A stretch of 16,296 nucleotides of DNA from an uncultured Burkholderiaceae bacterium (GCA_937936215.1 CALGWX010000157.1:1-16296); one strand, 5' to 3'. Counted from the first letter of the stretch, positions 6,529 through 13,481 are shown. The notes: a model not told the origin generated them from the sequence alone. Made by a program: numbers and translations.

Positions 6529-7068
6529 ATGGCGCGATTTCTGACGCAGTACCGCGAGCAGGTGGTGCCGCAGTTGATGAAGCAGTTCGGCTACAAGTCG
6601 GTGATGCAGGTGCCGCGCATCACCAAGATCACGCTGAACATGGGTGTGGGCGAGGCAGTTGCCGACAAGAAGAACATCGAGGCGGCGGTCGCCGACATGA
6701 CCAAAATCGCCGGCCAGAAGCCGGTGGTCACCAAGGCGCGCAAGGCGATCGCCAACTTCAAGATCCGGCAGGGCATGCCGATCGGCTGCATGGTGACACT
6801 GCGCGGCGCGCGGATGTACGAGTTCCTCGACCGGCTGGTGACGATCGCCTTCCCGCGTGTGCGCGACTTCCGCGGCGTGCCGGGGCGCGCCTTCGACGGC
6901 AAGGGCAACTACAACATCGGCCTGAAGGAACAGATCATCTTTCCCGAAATCGAGTACGACAAGATCGACAAGCTGCGGGGCATGAACATCAGCATCACCA
7001 CGACCGCGAAGTCCGACGAGGAGGCCAAGGCCCTGCTCGCCGCGTTCCGCTTTCCGTTCCGCAACTGA
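6529..7068 (+). CDS. rplE: 50S ribosomal protein L5
   Basis: L5 (179 residues, the same length as in E. coli) binds 5S rRNA together with L18 and L25 and contacts the P-site tRNA and S13 across the interface. Landmarks are QVPRITKITLNMGVGEAV at about residues 27-44, AGQKPVVTKARKAIANFKIR, GCMVTLRGARMYEFLDRLV, and the C-terminal IFPEIEYDKIDKLRGMNI. In E. coli the S8 protein represses the spc operon by binding around the rplE start. Here only 11 nt separate rplX and rplE and I do not see the S8 target clearly. Confidence 0.98.
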   Translation: MARFLTQYREQVVPQLMKQFGYKSVMQVPRITKITLNMGVGEAVADKKNIEAAVADMTKIAGQKPVVTKARKAIANFKIRQGMPIGCMVTLRGARMYEFLDRLVTIAFPRVRDFRGVPGRAFDGKGNYNIGLKEQIIFPEIEYDKIDKLRGMNISITTTAKSDEEAKALLAAFRFPFRN

Positions 7069-7085
7069 CCGAGGCGGGGTGTCAA

Positions 7086-7391
7086 TTGGCAAAGCTTTCG
7101 CTCAAGAACCGTGAGGCCAAGCGCCGGGCGCTGGTGAAGAAGTACGAGGCCAAGCGCAAGGCGCTGAAGAGCCGGATCGCCGACCAGACGCTGTCGATGG
7201 AGGAGCGGCTGGAGGCGCAGCGGCAGCTGCAGGCGTTGCCGCGCAACGCCAACCCGACGCGGCTGCGCAACCGCTGCGCGTTGACCGGGCGGCCGCGCGG
7301 CACGTTCCGCAAGTTCGGCCTGGCGCGCAACAAGATCCGCGAGGCGGCGCTGCGCGGCGACATCCCCGGCATGGTCAAGGCCAGCTGGTAA
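7086..7391 (+). CDS. rpsN: 30S ribosomal protein S14 (TTG start)
   Basis: S14 (101 residues, as in E. coli) is a late-binding protein in the head of the 30S subunit, needed for its final fold. The C-terminal core NRCALTGRPRGTFRKFGLARNKIREAA is diagnostic. It lacks the CxxC pairs of the zinc-binding form, so it is the long, zinc-independent type. The reading frame begins with TTG at 7086 and gives the expected AKLSLKNREAKRR. No in-frame ATG exists before residue 39, so TTG is very likely the real start, with GAGGCGGGG at 7070-7078 as the ribosome-binding site. A rare start codon may limit its translation relative to neighbours. Confidence 0.96.
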   Translation: MAKLSLKNREAKRRALVKKYEAKRKALKSRIADQTLSMEERLEAQRQLQALPRNANPTRLRNRCALTGRPRGTFRKFGLARNKIREAALRGDIPGMVKASW

Positions 7392-7408
7392 GCGAGGAGA
7401 TTGCATCG

Positions 7409-7804
7409 ATGAGCATGAGTGATCCGATCGCCGACATGCTGACGCGCATCCGCAACGCGCAACGGGTCGAGAAGACCGAGGTGGTGATGCCGTCGTCGAA
7501 GCTGAAGGCGGCCATCGCCCAGGTGTTGGCCGACGAGGGCTACATCGAGGGCTTCAAGATCGAGCCCAACGACGGCAAGCCGCTGCTGAAGATCGGCCTG
7601 AAGTACTACGCCGGCCGTCCGGTGATCGAGCGGCTCGAGCGCGTCTCGCGCCCGGGGCTGCGCATCTATCGCGGCCGCGACGCCATCCCGCAGGTGATGA
7701 ACGGGCTCGGGGTGGCGATCGTGTCGACCTCGCGCGGCGTGATGACCGACCGCCGCGCGCGCTCGCAGGGGGTCGGCGGTGAAGTGCTGTGCTACGTCGC
7801 CTAG
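7409..7804 (+). CDS. rpsH: 30S ribosomal protein S8
   Basis: S8 (131 residues) binds helix 21 of 16S rRNA and, in E. coli, also binds the spc mRNA to shut down its own operon. The start MSMSDPIADMLTRIRNAQ is the usual betaproteobacterial form; ATG 7409 is preferred over ATG 7415 because AGGAGA (7395-7400) is 8 nt upstream. Other markers are PSSKLKAAIAQVLADEGYI, SRPGLRIYRG and the C-terminal end STSRGVMTDRRARSQGVGGEVLCYVA region, where the rRNA-binding Ser-Thr-Ser lies. It follows rpsN after 17 nt. Confidence 0.98.
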   Translation: MSMSDPIADMLTRIRNAQRVEKTEVVMPSSKLKAAIAQVLADEGYIEGFKIEPNDGKPLLKIGLKYYAGRPVIERLERVSRPGLRIYRGRDAIPQVMNGLGVAIVSTSRGVMTDRRARSQGVGGEVLCYVA

Positions 7805-7823
7805 GGCCGGCGGGAGGAAAGCG

Positions 7824-8357
7824 ATGTCACGCATAGGAAAGATTCCGGTCGCGCTGACCAAGGGCGTCGAGGCCCAGGTCGCCGATGGCCAGATCATCGT
7901 CAAGGGGCCGCTGGGCACGCTGTCGCGGCCGGCCTCGCCGCTGGTGAAGGTGCAGATCGCCGACGGCAAGGTGAGCTTCGCCGCCGCCGACGGCTCTACC
8001 GAGGCCGACGCCATGAGCGGCACGATGCGGGCGCTGGTCGCCGGCATGGTGCAGGGCGTGAGCAAGGGCTTCGAGCGCAAGCTGACGCTGGTCGGCGTCG
8101 GCTACCGGGCGCAGGCGCAGGGCGACAAGCTGAACCTGTCGTTGGGCTTCTCGCACCCGATCGTCTACCAGTTGCCGCCGGGGGTGAAGGCCGAGACGCC
8201 GACGCAGACCGAGATCGTCATCAAGGGCGCCGACAAGCAGCGCGTCGGCCAGGTGGCCGCCGAGGTGCGCGGCTTCAAGCCGCCGGAGCCTTACAAGGGC
8301 AAGGGCGTGCGCTATGCCGACGAGGTCGTGGCGCTGAAGGAAACGAAGAAGAAGTAG
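7824..8357 (+). CDS. rplF: 50S ribosomal protein L6
   Basis: L6 (177 residues, as in E. coli) has two similar domains and sits near the sarcin-ricin loop, where it contacts elongation factors. The opening MSRIGKIPVALTKGVEA, the mid-protein VQGVSKGFERKLTLVGVGYR and the C-terminal signature RGFKPPEPYKGKGVRYADE are diagnostic. GGGAGGAAA at 7811-7819 sets the ATG at 7824, whereas the open frame extending upstream overlaps rpsH and has no family match. The gap to rplR is 17 nt. Confidence 0.98.
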   Translation: MSRIGKIPVALTKGVEAQVADGQIIVKGPLGTLSRPASPLVKVQIADGKVSFAAADGSTEADAMSGTMRALVAGMVQGVSKGFERKLTLVGVGYRAQAQGDKLNLSLGFSHPIVYQLPPGVKAETPTQTEIVIKGADKQRVGQVAAEVRGFKPPEPYKGKGVRYADEVVALKETKKK

Positions 8358-8374
8358 GGCGTGCAGGAGAGCCG

Positions 8375-8743
8375 ATGAGCGACAAAAAACTTTCCCGGCT
8401 GCGCCGCGCGCGGGCGACGCGCGCGCGCATCCGCCTGGCCAGGCAGCACCGGCTGACGGTGTTCCGCAGCAACCTGCACATCTACGCCAGCGTGATCTCG
8501 CCCGACGGGGCCAGGGTGCTGGTCACCGCCTCCACGGCCGAGCCGGAGGTGCGCGGCCAGCTGGCCGGCGCCAAGGGCAAGGGCGGCAACACCGCGGCGG
8601 CGAAGATCGTTGGCGCCCGGGTGGCGCAGAAGGCAAAGGCCGCCGGCATCGACACGGTCGCGTTCGACCGCGCCGGTTACCGCTATCACGGCCGCGTCAA
8701 GGCGCTGGCCGAGGCCGCGCGCGAAGCCGGCCTGAAGTTCTGA
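8375..8743 (+). CDS. rplR: 50S ribosomal protein L18
   Basis: L18 (122 residues, against 117 in E. coli) brings 5S rRNA to the 50S subunit. The basic N-terminal tail SRLRRARATRARIRLARQ, the strand HRLTVFRSNLHIYASVI at about residues 25-41 and the C-terminal FDRAGYRYHGRVKALAEAAREAGLKF region are typical. Family members usually end in Gly-Leu-x-Phe, as here. The start ATG follows AGGAGAG at 8364-8370. The gene is tightly linked to rplF (17 nt) and rpsE (10 nt). Confidence 0.98.
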   Translation: MSDKKLSRLRRARATRARIRLARQHRLTVFRSNLHIYASVISPDGARVLVTASTAEPEVRGQLAGAKGKGGNTAAAKIVGARVAQKAKAAGIDTVAFDRAGYRYHGRVKALAEAAREAGLKF

Positions 8744-8753
8744 GGGGCAAGCC

Positions 8754-9275
8754 ATGGCACGAGTGCAACCGAAAGGCGTTCAGAGCCCGGAGCGTGACGA
8801 CGGCCTGAAGGAGAAGATGATCGCGGTCAACCGCGTCACCAAGGTCGTCAAGGGCGGGCGCATCCTCGGCTTCGCCGCGCTGACCGTGGTCGGCGACGGC
8901 GACGGCCGCATCGGCATGGGCAAGGGCAAGGCGCGCGAGGTGCCGGTGGCCGTGCAGAAGGCGATGGAGAAGGCGCGCCGCGGCATGCAGCGTATCCCGC
9001 TGAAGAACGGCACGCTGCACCATCCGGTCGAGGGCAAGCACGGCGCCTCGAAGGTGATGCTGGCGCCGGCGGCCGAGGGCGCGGGCGTGAAGGCCGGCGG
9101 CCCGATGCGCGCCGTGTTCGACGTGATGGGCGTGCGCAACGTGGTGGCCAAGTCGCACGGCTCGACCAACCCGTACAACCTGGTGCGGGCGACGCTGAAC
9201 GCGCTCGGCCGGCTGCGCACGCCGGCGGAGATCGCGGCCAAGCGCGGCAAGTCGGTCGAGGAACTGCTCGGCTGA
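8754..9275 (+). CDS. rpsE: 30S ribosomal protein S5
   Basis: S5 (173 residues) lies on the back of the 30S subunit, takes part in mRNA helicase activity and decoding accuracy, and is the classical spectinomycin-resistance site. The N-terminal double-stranded RNA-binding-like domain carries NRVTKVVKGGRILGFAALTV (residues 26-45), including the loop around Lys-Gly-Gly-Arg linked to spectinomycin, and the glycine-rich DGDGRIGMGKGKAREV. The C-terminal domain shows VMGVRNVVAKSHGSTNPYN and ends in KSVEELLG. The sequence is wild-type-like in the Lys-Gly-Gly-Arg loop. Confidence 0.98.
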   Translation: MARVQPKGVQSPERDDGLKEKMIAVNRVTKVVKGGRILGFAALTVVGDGDGRIGMGKGKAREVPVAVQKAMEKARRGMQRIPLKNGTLHHPVEGKHGASKVMLAPAAEGAGVKAGGPMRAVFDVMGVRNVVAKSHGSTNPYNLVRATLNALGRLRTPAEIAAKRGKSVEELLG

Positions 9276-9285
9276 GGACGTGACG

Positions 9286-9465
9286 ATGACGAAGAAGACC
9301 CTGAAGGTGACGCTGGTGAAGAGCCCGATCAGCGCCAAGGCCGATCACCAGGCCACGGTGCGCGGCCTGGGCCTGAAGCGGATGCACCAGACGCGCGAGC
9401 TGGAAGACACGCCGGCGGTGCGCGGCATGATCAACAAGGTCGCGTACCTGGTGAAGGTCGGCTGA
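9286..9465 (+). CDS. rpmD: 50S ribosomal protein L30
   Basis: L30 (59 residues, as in E. coli) is a small 50S protein that is absent from some bacteria but present here in its normal place between rpsE and rplO. The pattern KTLKVTLVKSPISAKADHQ, then GLGLKRMHQTRELEDTP and VRGMINKVAYLVKV, is unmistakable. An in-frame GTG lies 6 nt earlier (9280). ATG 9286 is preferred because GAGGA (9274-9278) is then 7 nt away and the family begins with Met-x-Lys. The ribosome-binding site overlaps the end of rpsE. Confidence 0.96.
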   Translation: MTKKTLKVTLVKSPISAKADHQATVRGLGLKRMHQTRELEDTPAVRGMINKVAYLVKVG

Positions 9466-9484
9466 GCGACGAAGGACATCGACG

Positions 9485-10120
9485 ATGCGACTGAACACAC
9501 TGAAACCGGCGCCGGGCAGCAAGAGCGCGCGGCATCGCGTCGGCCGCGGCATCGGCAGCGGCTGGGGCAAGACCGCGGGCCGCGGCCACAAGGGCCAGAA
9601 GGCACGCGCCGGCGGCTTCCACAAGGTCGGCTTCGAAGGCGGCCAGATGCCGCTGCACCGGCGCCTGCCGAAGCGCGGCTTCACCTCGATGACGCGCCGC
9701 TTCGTCGACGTCGTCCGCCTGTCCGACCTGCAGAAGCTCGGCGCCGATGAGGTCGACCTGATGGTGCTGAAGCAGGCCGGCGTCATCTCGGCACTGGCCC
9801 TCGACGCGCGCGTGATCAAGTCGGGCGAGCTGGCGCGCAAGGTGACAGTGCGCGGCATCGCCGTGACCCGCGGCGCCAAGGCGGCGATCGAGGCTGCCGG
9901 CGGCTCGGTGGCGGCGGTGGCCGAGAAAAAGCGCAGCCAGAAGAAGCAGGCGCGCTACGAGCAGCGGCGCAAGGCGCTAGCGGCATCGATCGCTGCGGCC
10001 GAGGGCAAGCCGGCCAAGAAGGCGGCGGCGAAGGCGCCGGCCAAGGGCGGCGAGAAGCCGGCGGGGGCAGCCAAGCCCGCGGGCGAGAAGAAGAAGCCGG
10101 AAAAGCCGGCGGCGAAGTAA
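9485..10120 (+). CDS. rplO: 50S ribosomal protein L15 with long basic tail
   Basis: L15 binds several 23S rRNA domains late in assembly. The conserved core is complete: MRLNTLKPAPGSKSARHRVG, GWGKTAGRGHKGQKAR, GFEGGQMPLHRRLPKRGF and the C-terminal TRGAKAAIEAAGGSV, ending at about residue 146, which matches the usual length of about 144. A further 65 residues or so follow, almost entirely Lys, Ala, Pro, Gly, Glu and Gln, starting EKKRSQKKQARYEQRRKA and passing into AKKAAAKAPAK-like repeats that resemble histone H1-type tails. The frame is uninterrupted and ends in TAA, 24 nt before secY. The tail is not part of the known L15 fold and is probably disordered. Confidence 0.97.
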   Translation: MRLNTLKPAPGSKSARHRVGRGIGSGWGKTAGRGHKGQKARAGGFHKVGFEGGQMPLHRRLPKRGFTSMTRRFVDVVRLSDLQKLGADEVDLMVLKQAGVISALALDARVIKSGELARKVTVRGIAVTRGAKAAIEAAGGSVAAVAEKKRSQKKQARYEQRRKALAASIAAAEGKPAKKAAAKAPAKGGEKPAGAAKPAGEKKKPEKPAAK

Positions 10121-10144
10121 TCAACGCAACCCGGAAGGACGAGC

Positions 10145-11473
10145 GTGGCCAGCACGGCAGCAACCTTGGGCAAGACGGGAAAGTACGGCGACCTGAAGCG
10201 TCGCCTGACTTTCCTGTTGCTGGCGCTCGTCGTCTATCGGATCGGCACCCACATCCCGGTGCCGGGGATCGACCCCGACCAGCTGCGGCAGCTGTTCAAC
10301 GCGCAGCAGGGCGGCATCCTCGGCCTGTTCAACATGTTCTCCGGCGGCGCGCTGTCGCGCTTCTCGGTGTTCGCGCTGGGGATCATGCCGTACATCTCGG
10401 CGTCGATCATCTTCCAGATGCTGACCTACGTGCTGCCGTCGCTGGAGGCGCTGCGCAAGGAAGGCGAGGCCGGGCGGCGCAAGATCACCCAGTACACCCG
10501 CTATGCGACGCTGGGCCTGGCGATCGTGCAGAGTTACGGCATCTCGGTGGCGCTGCAGTCGCAGCAGGGGCTGGTGCTGAACCCGGGCTTCATGTTCATC
10601 TTCACCTGCATGGTGTCGCTGGTGACCGGCACCATGTTCCTGATGTGGCTCGGCGAGCAGATCACCGAGCGCGGCCTCGGCAACGGCATCTCGATCCTGA
10701 TCTTCGCCGGCATCGTCGCCGGGCTGCCGAGCGCCATCGGCGGCCTGTTCGAGCTGGTGCGCACCGGCGCCATCGGCCCGCTGGCGGCCATCTTCATCAT
10801 CGCCCTGATCGTGCTGGTGACCGGTTTCGTCGTCTTCGTCGAGCGCGGCCAGCGCAAGATCCTGGTCAACTACGCCAAGCGCCAGGTCGGCAACAAGATC
10901 TACGGCGGGCAGAGCTCGCACCTGCCGCTGAAGATCAACATGTCGGGCGTGATCCCGCCGATCTTCGCCTCGTCGCTGATCCTGTTCCCGGCCACCCTGG
11001 CCGGCTGGTTCACCACCGGAGACGCCACGCGCTGGATCCGGGATCTCGCCGGCGCGCTGTCGCCGGGGCAGCCGCTGTACATCCTGCTCTACTCGGGCTT
11101 GATCATCTTTTTCTGCTTCTTCTACACGGCGCTCGTCTTCAACAGCAAGGAAACCGCCGACAACCTGAAGAAGAGCGGCGCCTTCGTCCCCGGCATCCGC
11201 CCCGGCGACCAGACCGCCCGCTACATCGACAAGATCCTGATGCGGCTGACGCTGGCCGGCGCGATCTACATCACGCTGGTTTGCCTGGTGCCGGAGTTCT
11301 TGAACCTGCGCTTCTCGGTGCCCTTTTACTTCGGCGGCACCTCGCTGCTGATCGTGGTCGTGGTGACGATGGACTTCATGGCCCAGGTGCAGGCGTACCT
11401 GATGACGCACCAGTACGAGAGCCTGCTGAAGAAGGCCAATTTCAAGGGCTTCGGGCCCGGGTTGCCGCGCTAG
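10145..11473 (+). CDS. secY: Protein translocase channel subunit SecY
   Basis: SecY (442 residues) forms the protein-conducting channel of the inner membrane with SecE and SecG. About ten membrane helices can be traced at residues 21-38, 74-98, 119-137, 147-170, 180-198, 211-232, 267-287, 311-332, 367-385 and 394-414. The short segment between helices 1 and 2, GGILGLFNMFSGGALSRFSV, is the plug. The cytoplasmic loop GAFVPGIRPG contains the conserved arginine needed with SecA, and MSGVIPPIFASS marks helix 7. The start is GTG at 10145, with GGAAGGA (10132-10138) well placed. It sits at its standard place after rplO. Confidence 0.98.
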   Translation: MASTAATLGKTGKYGDLKRRLTFLLLALVVYRIGTHIPVPGIDPDQLRQLFNAQQGGILGLFNMFSGGALSRFSVFALGIMPYISASIIFQMLTYVLPSLEALRKEGEAGRRKITQYTRYATLGLAIVQSYGISVALQSQQGLVLNPGFMFIFTCMVSLVTGTMFLMWLGEQITERGLGNGISILIFAGIVAGLPSAIGGLFELVRTGAIGPLAAIFIIALIVLVTGFVVFVERGQRKILVNYAKRQVGNKIYGGQSSHLPLKINMSGVIPPIFASSLILFPATLAGWFTTGDATRWIRDLAGALSPGQPLYILLYSGLIIFFCFFYTALVFNSKETADNLKKSGAFVPGIRPGDQTARYIDKILMRLTLAGAIYITLVCLVPEFLNLRFSVPFYFGGTSLLIVVVVTMDFMAQVQAYLMTHQYESLLKKANFKGFGPGLPR

Positions 11474-11501
11474 GGGCGGCGAGGAACGGCAAAGAGGGTC
11501 G

Positions 11502-11720
11502 ATGGCCAAGGACGACGTGATCCAGATGCAGGGGGAGGTGCTGGAGAAGCTCCCCAACGCGACCTTTCGCGTCAAGCTGGAGAACGGCCACGTCGTGCTG
11601 GGCCACATTTCCGGAAAGATGCGGATGCACTACATCCGCATCCTGCCGGGCGACAAGGTCACGGTGGAGCTGACGCCGTACGACCTGTCGCGGGCGAGGA
11701 TTGTTTTCCGCGCCAAGTAG
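11502..11720 (+). CDS. infA: Translation initiation factor IF-1
   Basis: IF-1 (72 residues, the standard length) is an S1-type OB-fold protein that blocks the A site of the 30S subunit during initiation. The sequence MAKDDVIQMQGEVLEKLPNA, then FRVKLENGHVVLGHISGKMR and IRILPGDKVTVELTPYDLSR, matches the family throughout. Lys-Asp-Asp and the ELTPYDLSRARI end are typical. In many betaproteobacteria infA lies between secY and rpmJ, as here, and a second infA copy may exist elsewhere. The ribosome-binding site is GAGGG at 11494-11498. Confidence 0.97.
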   Translation: MAKDDVIQMQGEVLEKLPNATFRVKLENGHVVLGHISGKMRMHYIRILPGDKVTVELTPYDLSRARIVFRAK

Positions 11721-11737
11721 CGCGGCAGGAGAAGGCA

Positions 11738-11851
11738 ATGAAGGTCAACGCATCGGTGAAGAAGATGTGTCGCAAGTGCAAGATCATCCGCCGCAACCGG
11801 GTGGTGCGGGTGATCTGCTCCGACCCGCGGCACAAGCAGCGGCAGGGGTAA
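11738..11851 (+). CDS. rpmJ: 50S ribosomal protein L36 (zinc-binding form)
   Basis: This short gene encodes 37 residues from ATG 11738 to TAA 11851. L36 is the smallest 50S protein and stabilises 23S rRNA near L6 and L16. The start MKVNASVKKMCRKCKIIRR and the C-terminal ICSDPRHKQRQG are typical. The four metal ligands Cys11, Cys14, Cys27 and His32 are all present, so this is the zinc-ribbon form; zinc-free paralogues made under zinc limitation lack them. AGGAGAAGG at 11728-11736 provides the ribosome-binding site. It is the last gene of the spc block and is followed by a terminator-like hairpin. Confidence 0.97.
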   Translation: MKVNASVKKMCRKCKIIRRNRVVRVICSDPRHKQRQG

Positions 11852-11866
11852 GGCCGGCGGTCGCGC

Positions 11867-11894
11867 GCCGCGGCCCGGGGCCAGGCGGCTTTTT
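11867..11894 (+). terminator. Intrinsic-terminator-like hairpin between rpmJ and rpsM
   Basis: The stem GCCGC (11867-11871) pairs with GCGGC (11885-11889), and inside it GGCC (11872-11875) pairs with GGCC (11879-11882) around a CGG loop, leaving a 2-nt bulge (A11883, G11884). TTTTT (11890-11894) follows at once, then the rpsM ribosome-binding site GAGG. This is the expected spc/alpha boundary, which in E. coli also separates two operons. It is probably a partial terminator because I see no good promoter between it and rpsM. Confidence 0.6.
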
Positions 11895-11908
11895 GTCGAG
11901 GAACATCC

Positions 11909-12280
11909 ATGGCACGTATTGCAGGCATCAACATTCCGCCGAACCAGCACGCCGAGATCGGCCTGACGGCGATCTACGGCATCGGCCGCGCGCGGGCGCG
12001 GGCGATCCTCGACGCGGCCGGCGTACCGTACAGCAAGAAGGTCAGGGAGCTGACCGACGGCGAACTGGAGCGCATCCGCGAGGCGATCTCGCGCGTGCCG
12101 GTCGAGGGCGACCTGCGCCGCGAGATCCAGCTTTCGATCAAGCGCCTGATCGACCTCGGCTGCTACCGCGGCATGCGCCACCGCCGCGGGCTGCCGGTGC
12201 GCGGCCAGCGCACCCGCACCAACGCGCGCACGCGCAAGGGGCCGCGCAAGGCCGGCGTGGCGCTGAAGAAATCGGCCTGA
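11909..12280 (+). CDS. rpsM: 30S ribosomal protein S13
   Basis: S13 (123 residues) lies in the 30S head, forms intersubunit bridges with L5 and touches the P-site tRNA with its C-terminal tail. The opening MARIAGINIPPNQHAEIGL, the helix-hairpin-helix-like YGIGRARARAILDAAGV (residues 23-39) and the C-terminal MRHRRGLPVRGQRTRTNART and KGPRKAGVALKKSA segments are diagnostic. GTCGAGGAAC precedes the ATG. As first gene of the alpha block it is the E. coli target of S4 feedback, but the leader here is too short, and too occupied by the terminator-like stem, to hold the E. coli-type pseudoknot recognisably. Confidence 0.98.
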   Translation: MARIAGINIPPNQHAEIGLTAIYGIGRARARAILDAAGVPYSKKVRELTDGELERIREAISRVPVEGDLRREIQLSIKRLIDLGCYRGMRHRRGLPVRGQRTRTNARTRKGPRKAGVALKKSA

Positions 12281-12306
12281 TCCGCACACGGGAGCACTGA
12301 GACACG

Positions 12307-12720
12307 ATGGCCAGGAATCCGACCGCACAGCAGGTGGCCGCGCAGCAGCGCGCCCGCAAGAAGGTCAAGAAGAACGTCGCCGAGGGCATCGCCCACGTGC
12401 ACGCGTCGTTCAACAACACGATCATCACCATCACCGACCGCCAGGGCAACGCGCTGTCGTGGGCCAGTTCCGGCGGCCAGGGCTTCAAGGGCTCGCGCAA
12501 GTCCACGCCCTTTGCCGCCCAGGTCGCGGCCGAGAGCGCCGGCCGCGCCGCGATGGAGTGCGGGGTCAAGAACCTCGAAGTGCGGATCAAGGGCCCGGGG
12601 CCGGGCCGCGAGTCGAGCGTGCGTGCGCTCAACGCCCTGGGGCTTCGCATCACCTCGATCCAGGACGTGACGCCGATCCCGCACAACGGCTGCCGGCCGC
12701 CGAAGCGGCGCCGCGTCTGA
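12307..12720 (+). CDS. rpsK: 30S ribosomal protein S11
   Basis: S11 (137 residues, a few more than in E. coli) is on the 30S platform and helps form the mRNA exit region. The pattern GIAHVHASFNNTIITITDRQ (residues 27-46), then ALSWASSGGQGFKGSRKSTP and PGPGRESSVRALNALG, is clear. The C-terminal signature IPHNGCRPPKRRRV includes Asn127-Gly128, matching the E. coli Asn-Gly that is partly converted to isoaspartate. GGGAG at 12290-12294 lies 12 nt before the ATG. The N-terminal Ala/Gln-rich residues 5-15 are slightly variable in the family. Confidence 0.98.
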   Translation: MARNPTAQQVAAQQRARKKVKKNVAEGIAHVHASFNNTIITITDRQGNALSWASSGGQGFKGSRKSTPFAAQVAAESAGRAAMECGVKNLEVRIKGPGPGRESSVRALNALGLRITSIQDVTPIPHNGCRPPKRRRV

Positions 12721-12845
12721 GGAGAGACCACCACGATGGGCATCGACAACCTCGTGTCGTGGTGCTGAACGCCGCGGCCGCCGCGCGCGGCCATCGGCCA
12801 GCTGCCGCGACTTAATGCAGACCCCTGCAGGATAGGAAACCGAAC
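12721..12845 (+). promoter_or_regulatory. Structured rpsK-rpsD spacer, candidate S4 control region
   Basis: This 125-nt gap is long for the cluster. An 8-bp stem CACCACGA/TCGTGGTG (12729-12736 with 12757-12764) encloses a 20-nt loop. A second stem GGCCGC/GCGGCC (12776-12781 with 12787-12792) has a 5-nt loop. A third stem TGCAG/CTGCA (12816-12820 with 12825-12829) has an ACCC loop and ends 4 nt before the AGGA ribosome-binding site (12834-12837). S4 represses the alpha operon in E. coli from a site before rpsM. Here the structured region sits directly before the S4 gene, so S4 feedback on this site is a reasonable guess. Confidence 0.4.
12736..12768 (+). CDS. Possible 10-codon leader ORF before rpsD
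   Basis: An ATG at 12736 opens a reading frame for MGIDNLVSWC, ending in TGA at 12766-12768. GGAG (12721-12724) directly after the rpsK stop lies 11 nt upstream and could serve as its ribosome-binding site. The ATG's first base belongs to one arm of the CACCACGA/TCGTGGTG stem and most of the ORF lies in its loop and other arm, so translating it would open that hairpin. I recognise no family. A chance ORF of this length is quite likely, and only the combination with the hairpin makes it worth noting. Confidence 0.2.
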   Translation: MGIDNLVSWC

Positions 12846-13469
12846 ATGGCTCGCTACACCGGAGCAAAACTGAAGCTTTCGCGCCGCGAAGGCACCGACC
12901 TGTTCCTCAAGAGCGCGCGCCGCGCGCTCGACACCAAGTGCAAGGCCGACTCCAAGCCGGGCCAGCACGGCCGCATCTCCGGCGCCCGCATGTCCGATTT
13001 CGGCGTGCAGCTGCGCGAGAAGCAGAAGGTCAAGCGCATGTACGGCGTGCTCGAGCGCCAGTTCCGCCGCTACTTCCAGGAGGCGGCGCGGCGCAAGGGC
13101 AACACCGGCGCCACCCTGATCGGCCTGCTGGAGTCGCGGCTGGACAACGTCGTCTACCGGATGGGCTTCGGCTCGACCCGCGCCGAGGCGCGGCAGCTCG
13201 TGTCGCACCGGGCGATCGCCGTCAACGGCGAGACGGCGAGCATCCCGTCGATGCAGGTCAAGCCGGGCGACGTCATCAGCGTGCGCGAGAAGGCCAAGAA
13301 GCAGGCCCGCATCGCCGAGGCGCTGTCGCTCGCCGAGCAGTCGGGCTTCCCGTCGTGGGTCGAGGTCGACCCGAAGAAGATGGAGGGCAAGTTCAAGAAC
13401 CTGCCCGAGCGCGAGGAAGTCGCGCAGGACGTCAACGAGTCGCTCGTCGTCGAGTTGTACTCGAGGTAA
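12846..13469 (+). CDS. rpsD: 30S ribosomal protein S4
   Basis: S4 (207 residues) starts assembly of the 30S body, takes part in mRNA unwinding at the entry channel, and in E. coli is the feedback repressor of the alpha operon and a transcription antiterminator of rRNA. Landmarks are MARYTGAKLKLSRREGTDLF, GQHGRISGARMSDFGVQLREKQ region, and the S4-type RNA-binding domain from about residue 97 (SRLDNVVYRMGFGSTRAEAR, then RAIAVNG). The N-terminal part keeps only Cys32 of the four zinc cysteines, so it is the zinc-free type. The C-terminal ending NESLVVELYSR is standard. Confidence 0.98.
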   Translation: MARYTGAKLKLSRREGTDLFLKSARRALDTKCKADSKPGQHGRISGARMSDFGVQLREKQKVKRMYGVLERQFRRYFQEAARRKGNTGATLIGLLESRLDNVVYRMGFGSTRAEARQLVSHRAIAVNGETASIPSMQVKPGDVISVREKAKKQARIAEALSLAEQSGFPSWVEVDPKKMEGKFKNLPEREEVAQDVNESLVVELYSR

Positions 13470-13481
13470 ACAGGCTGGACC

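Noticed and set aside
6518..6545. E. coli-type S8 binding site at the start of rplE
   Set aside because: Only 11 nt separate rplX and rplE and I could not find the characteristic S8-binding helix; a proper covariance search might still find a divergent one.
10121..11608. A 495-codon - strand open frame opposite secY
   Set aside because: The protein is a His/Asp/Arg/Gln-rich mirror of secY codons and has no recognisable domain.
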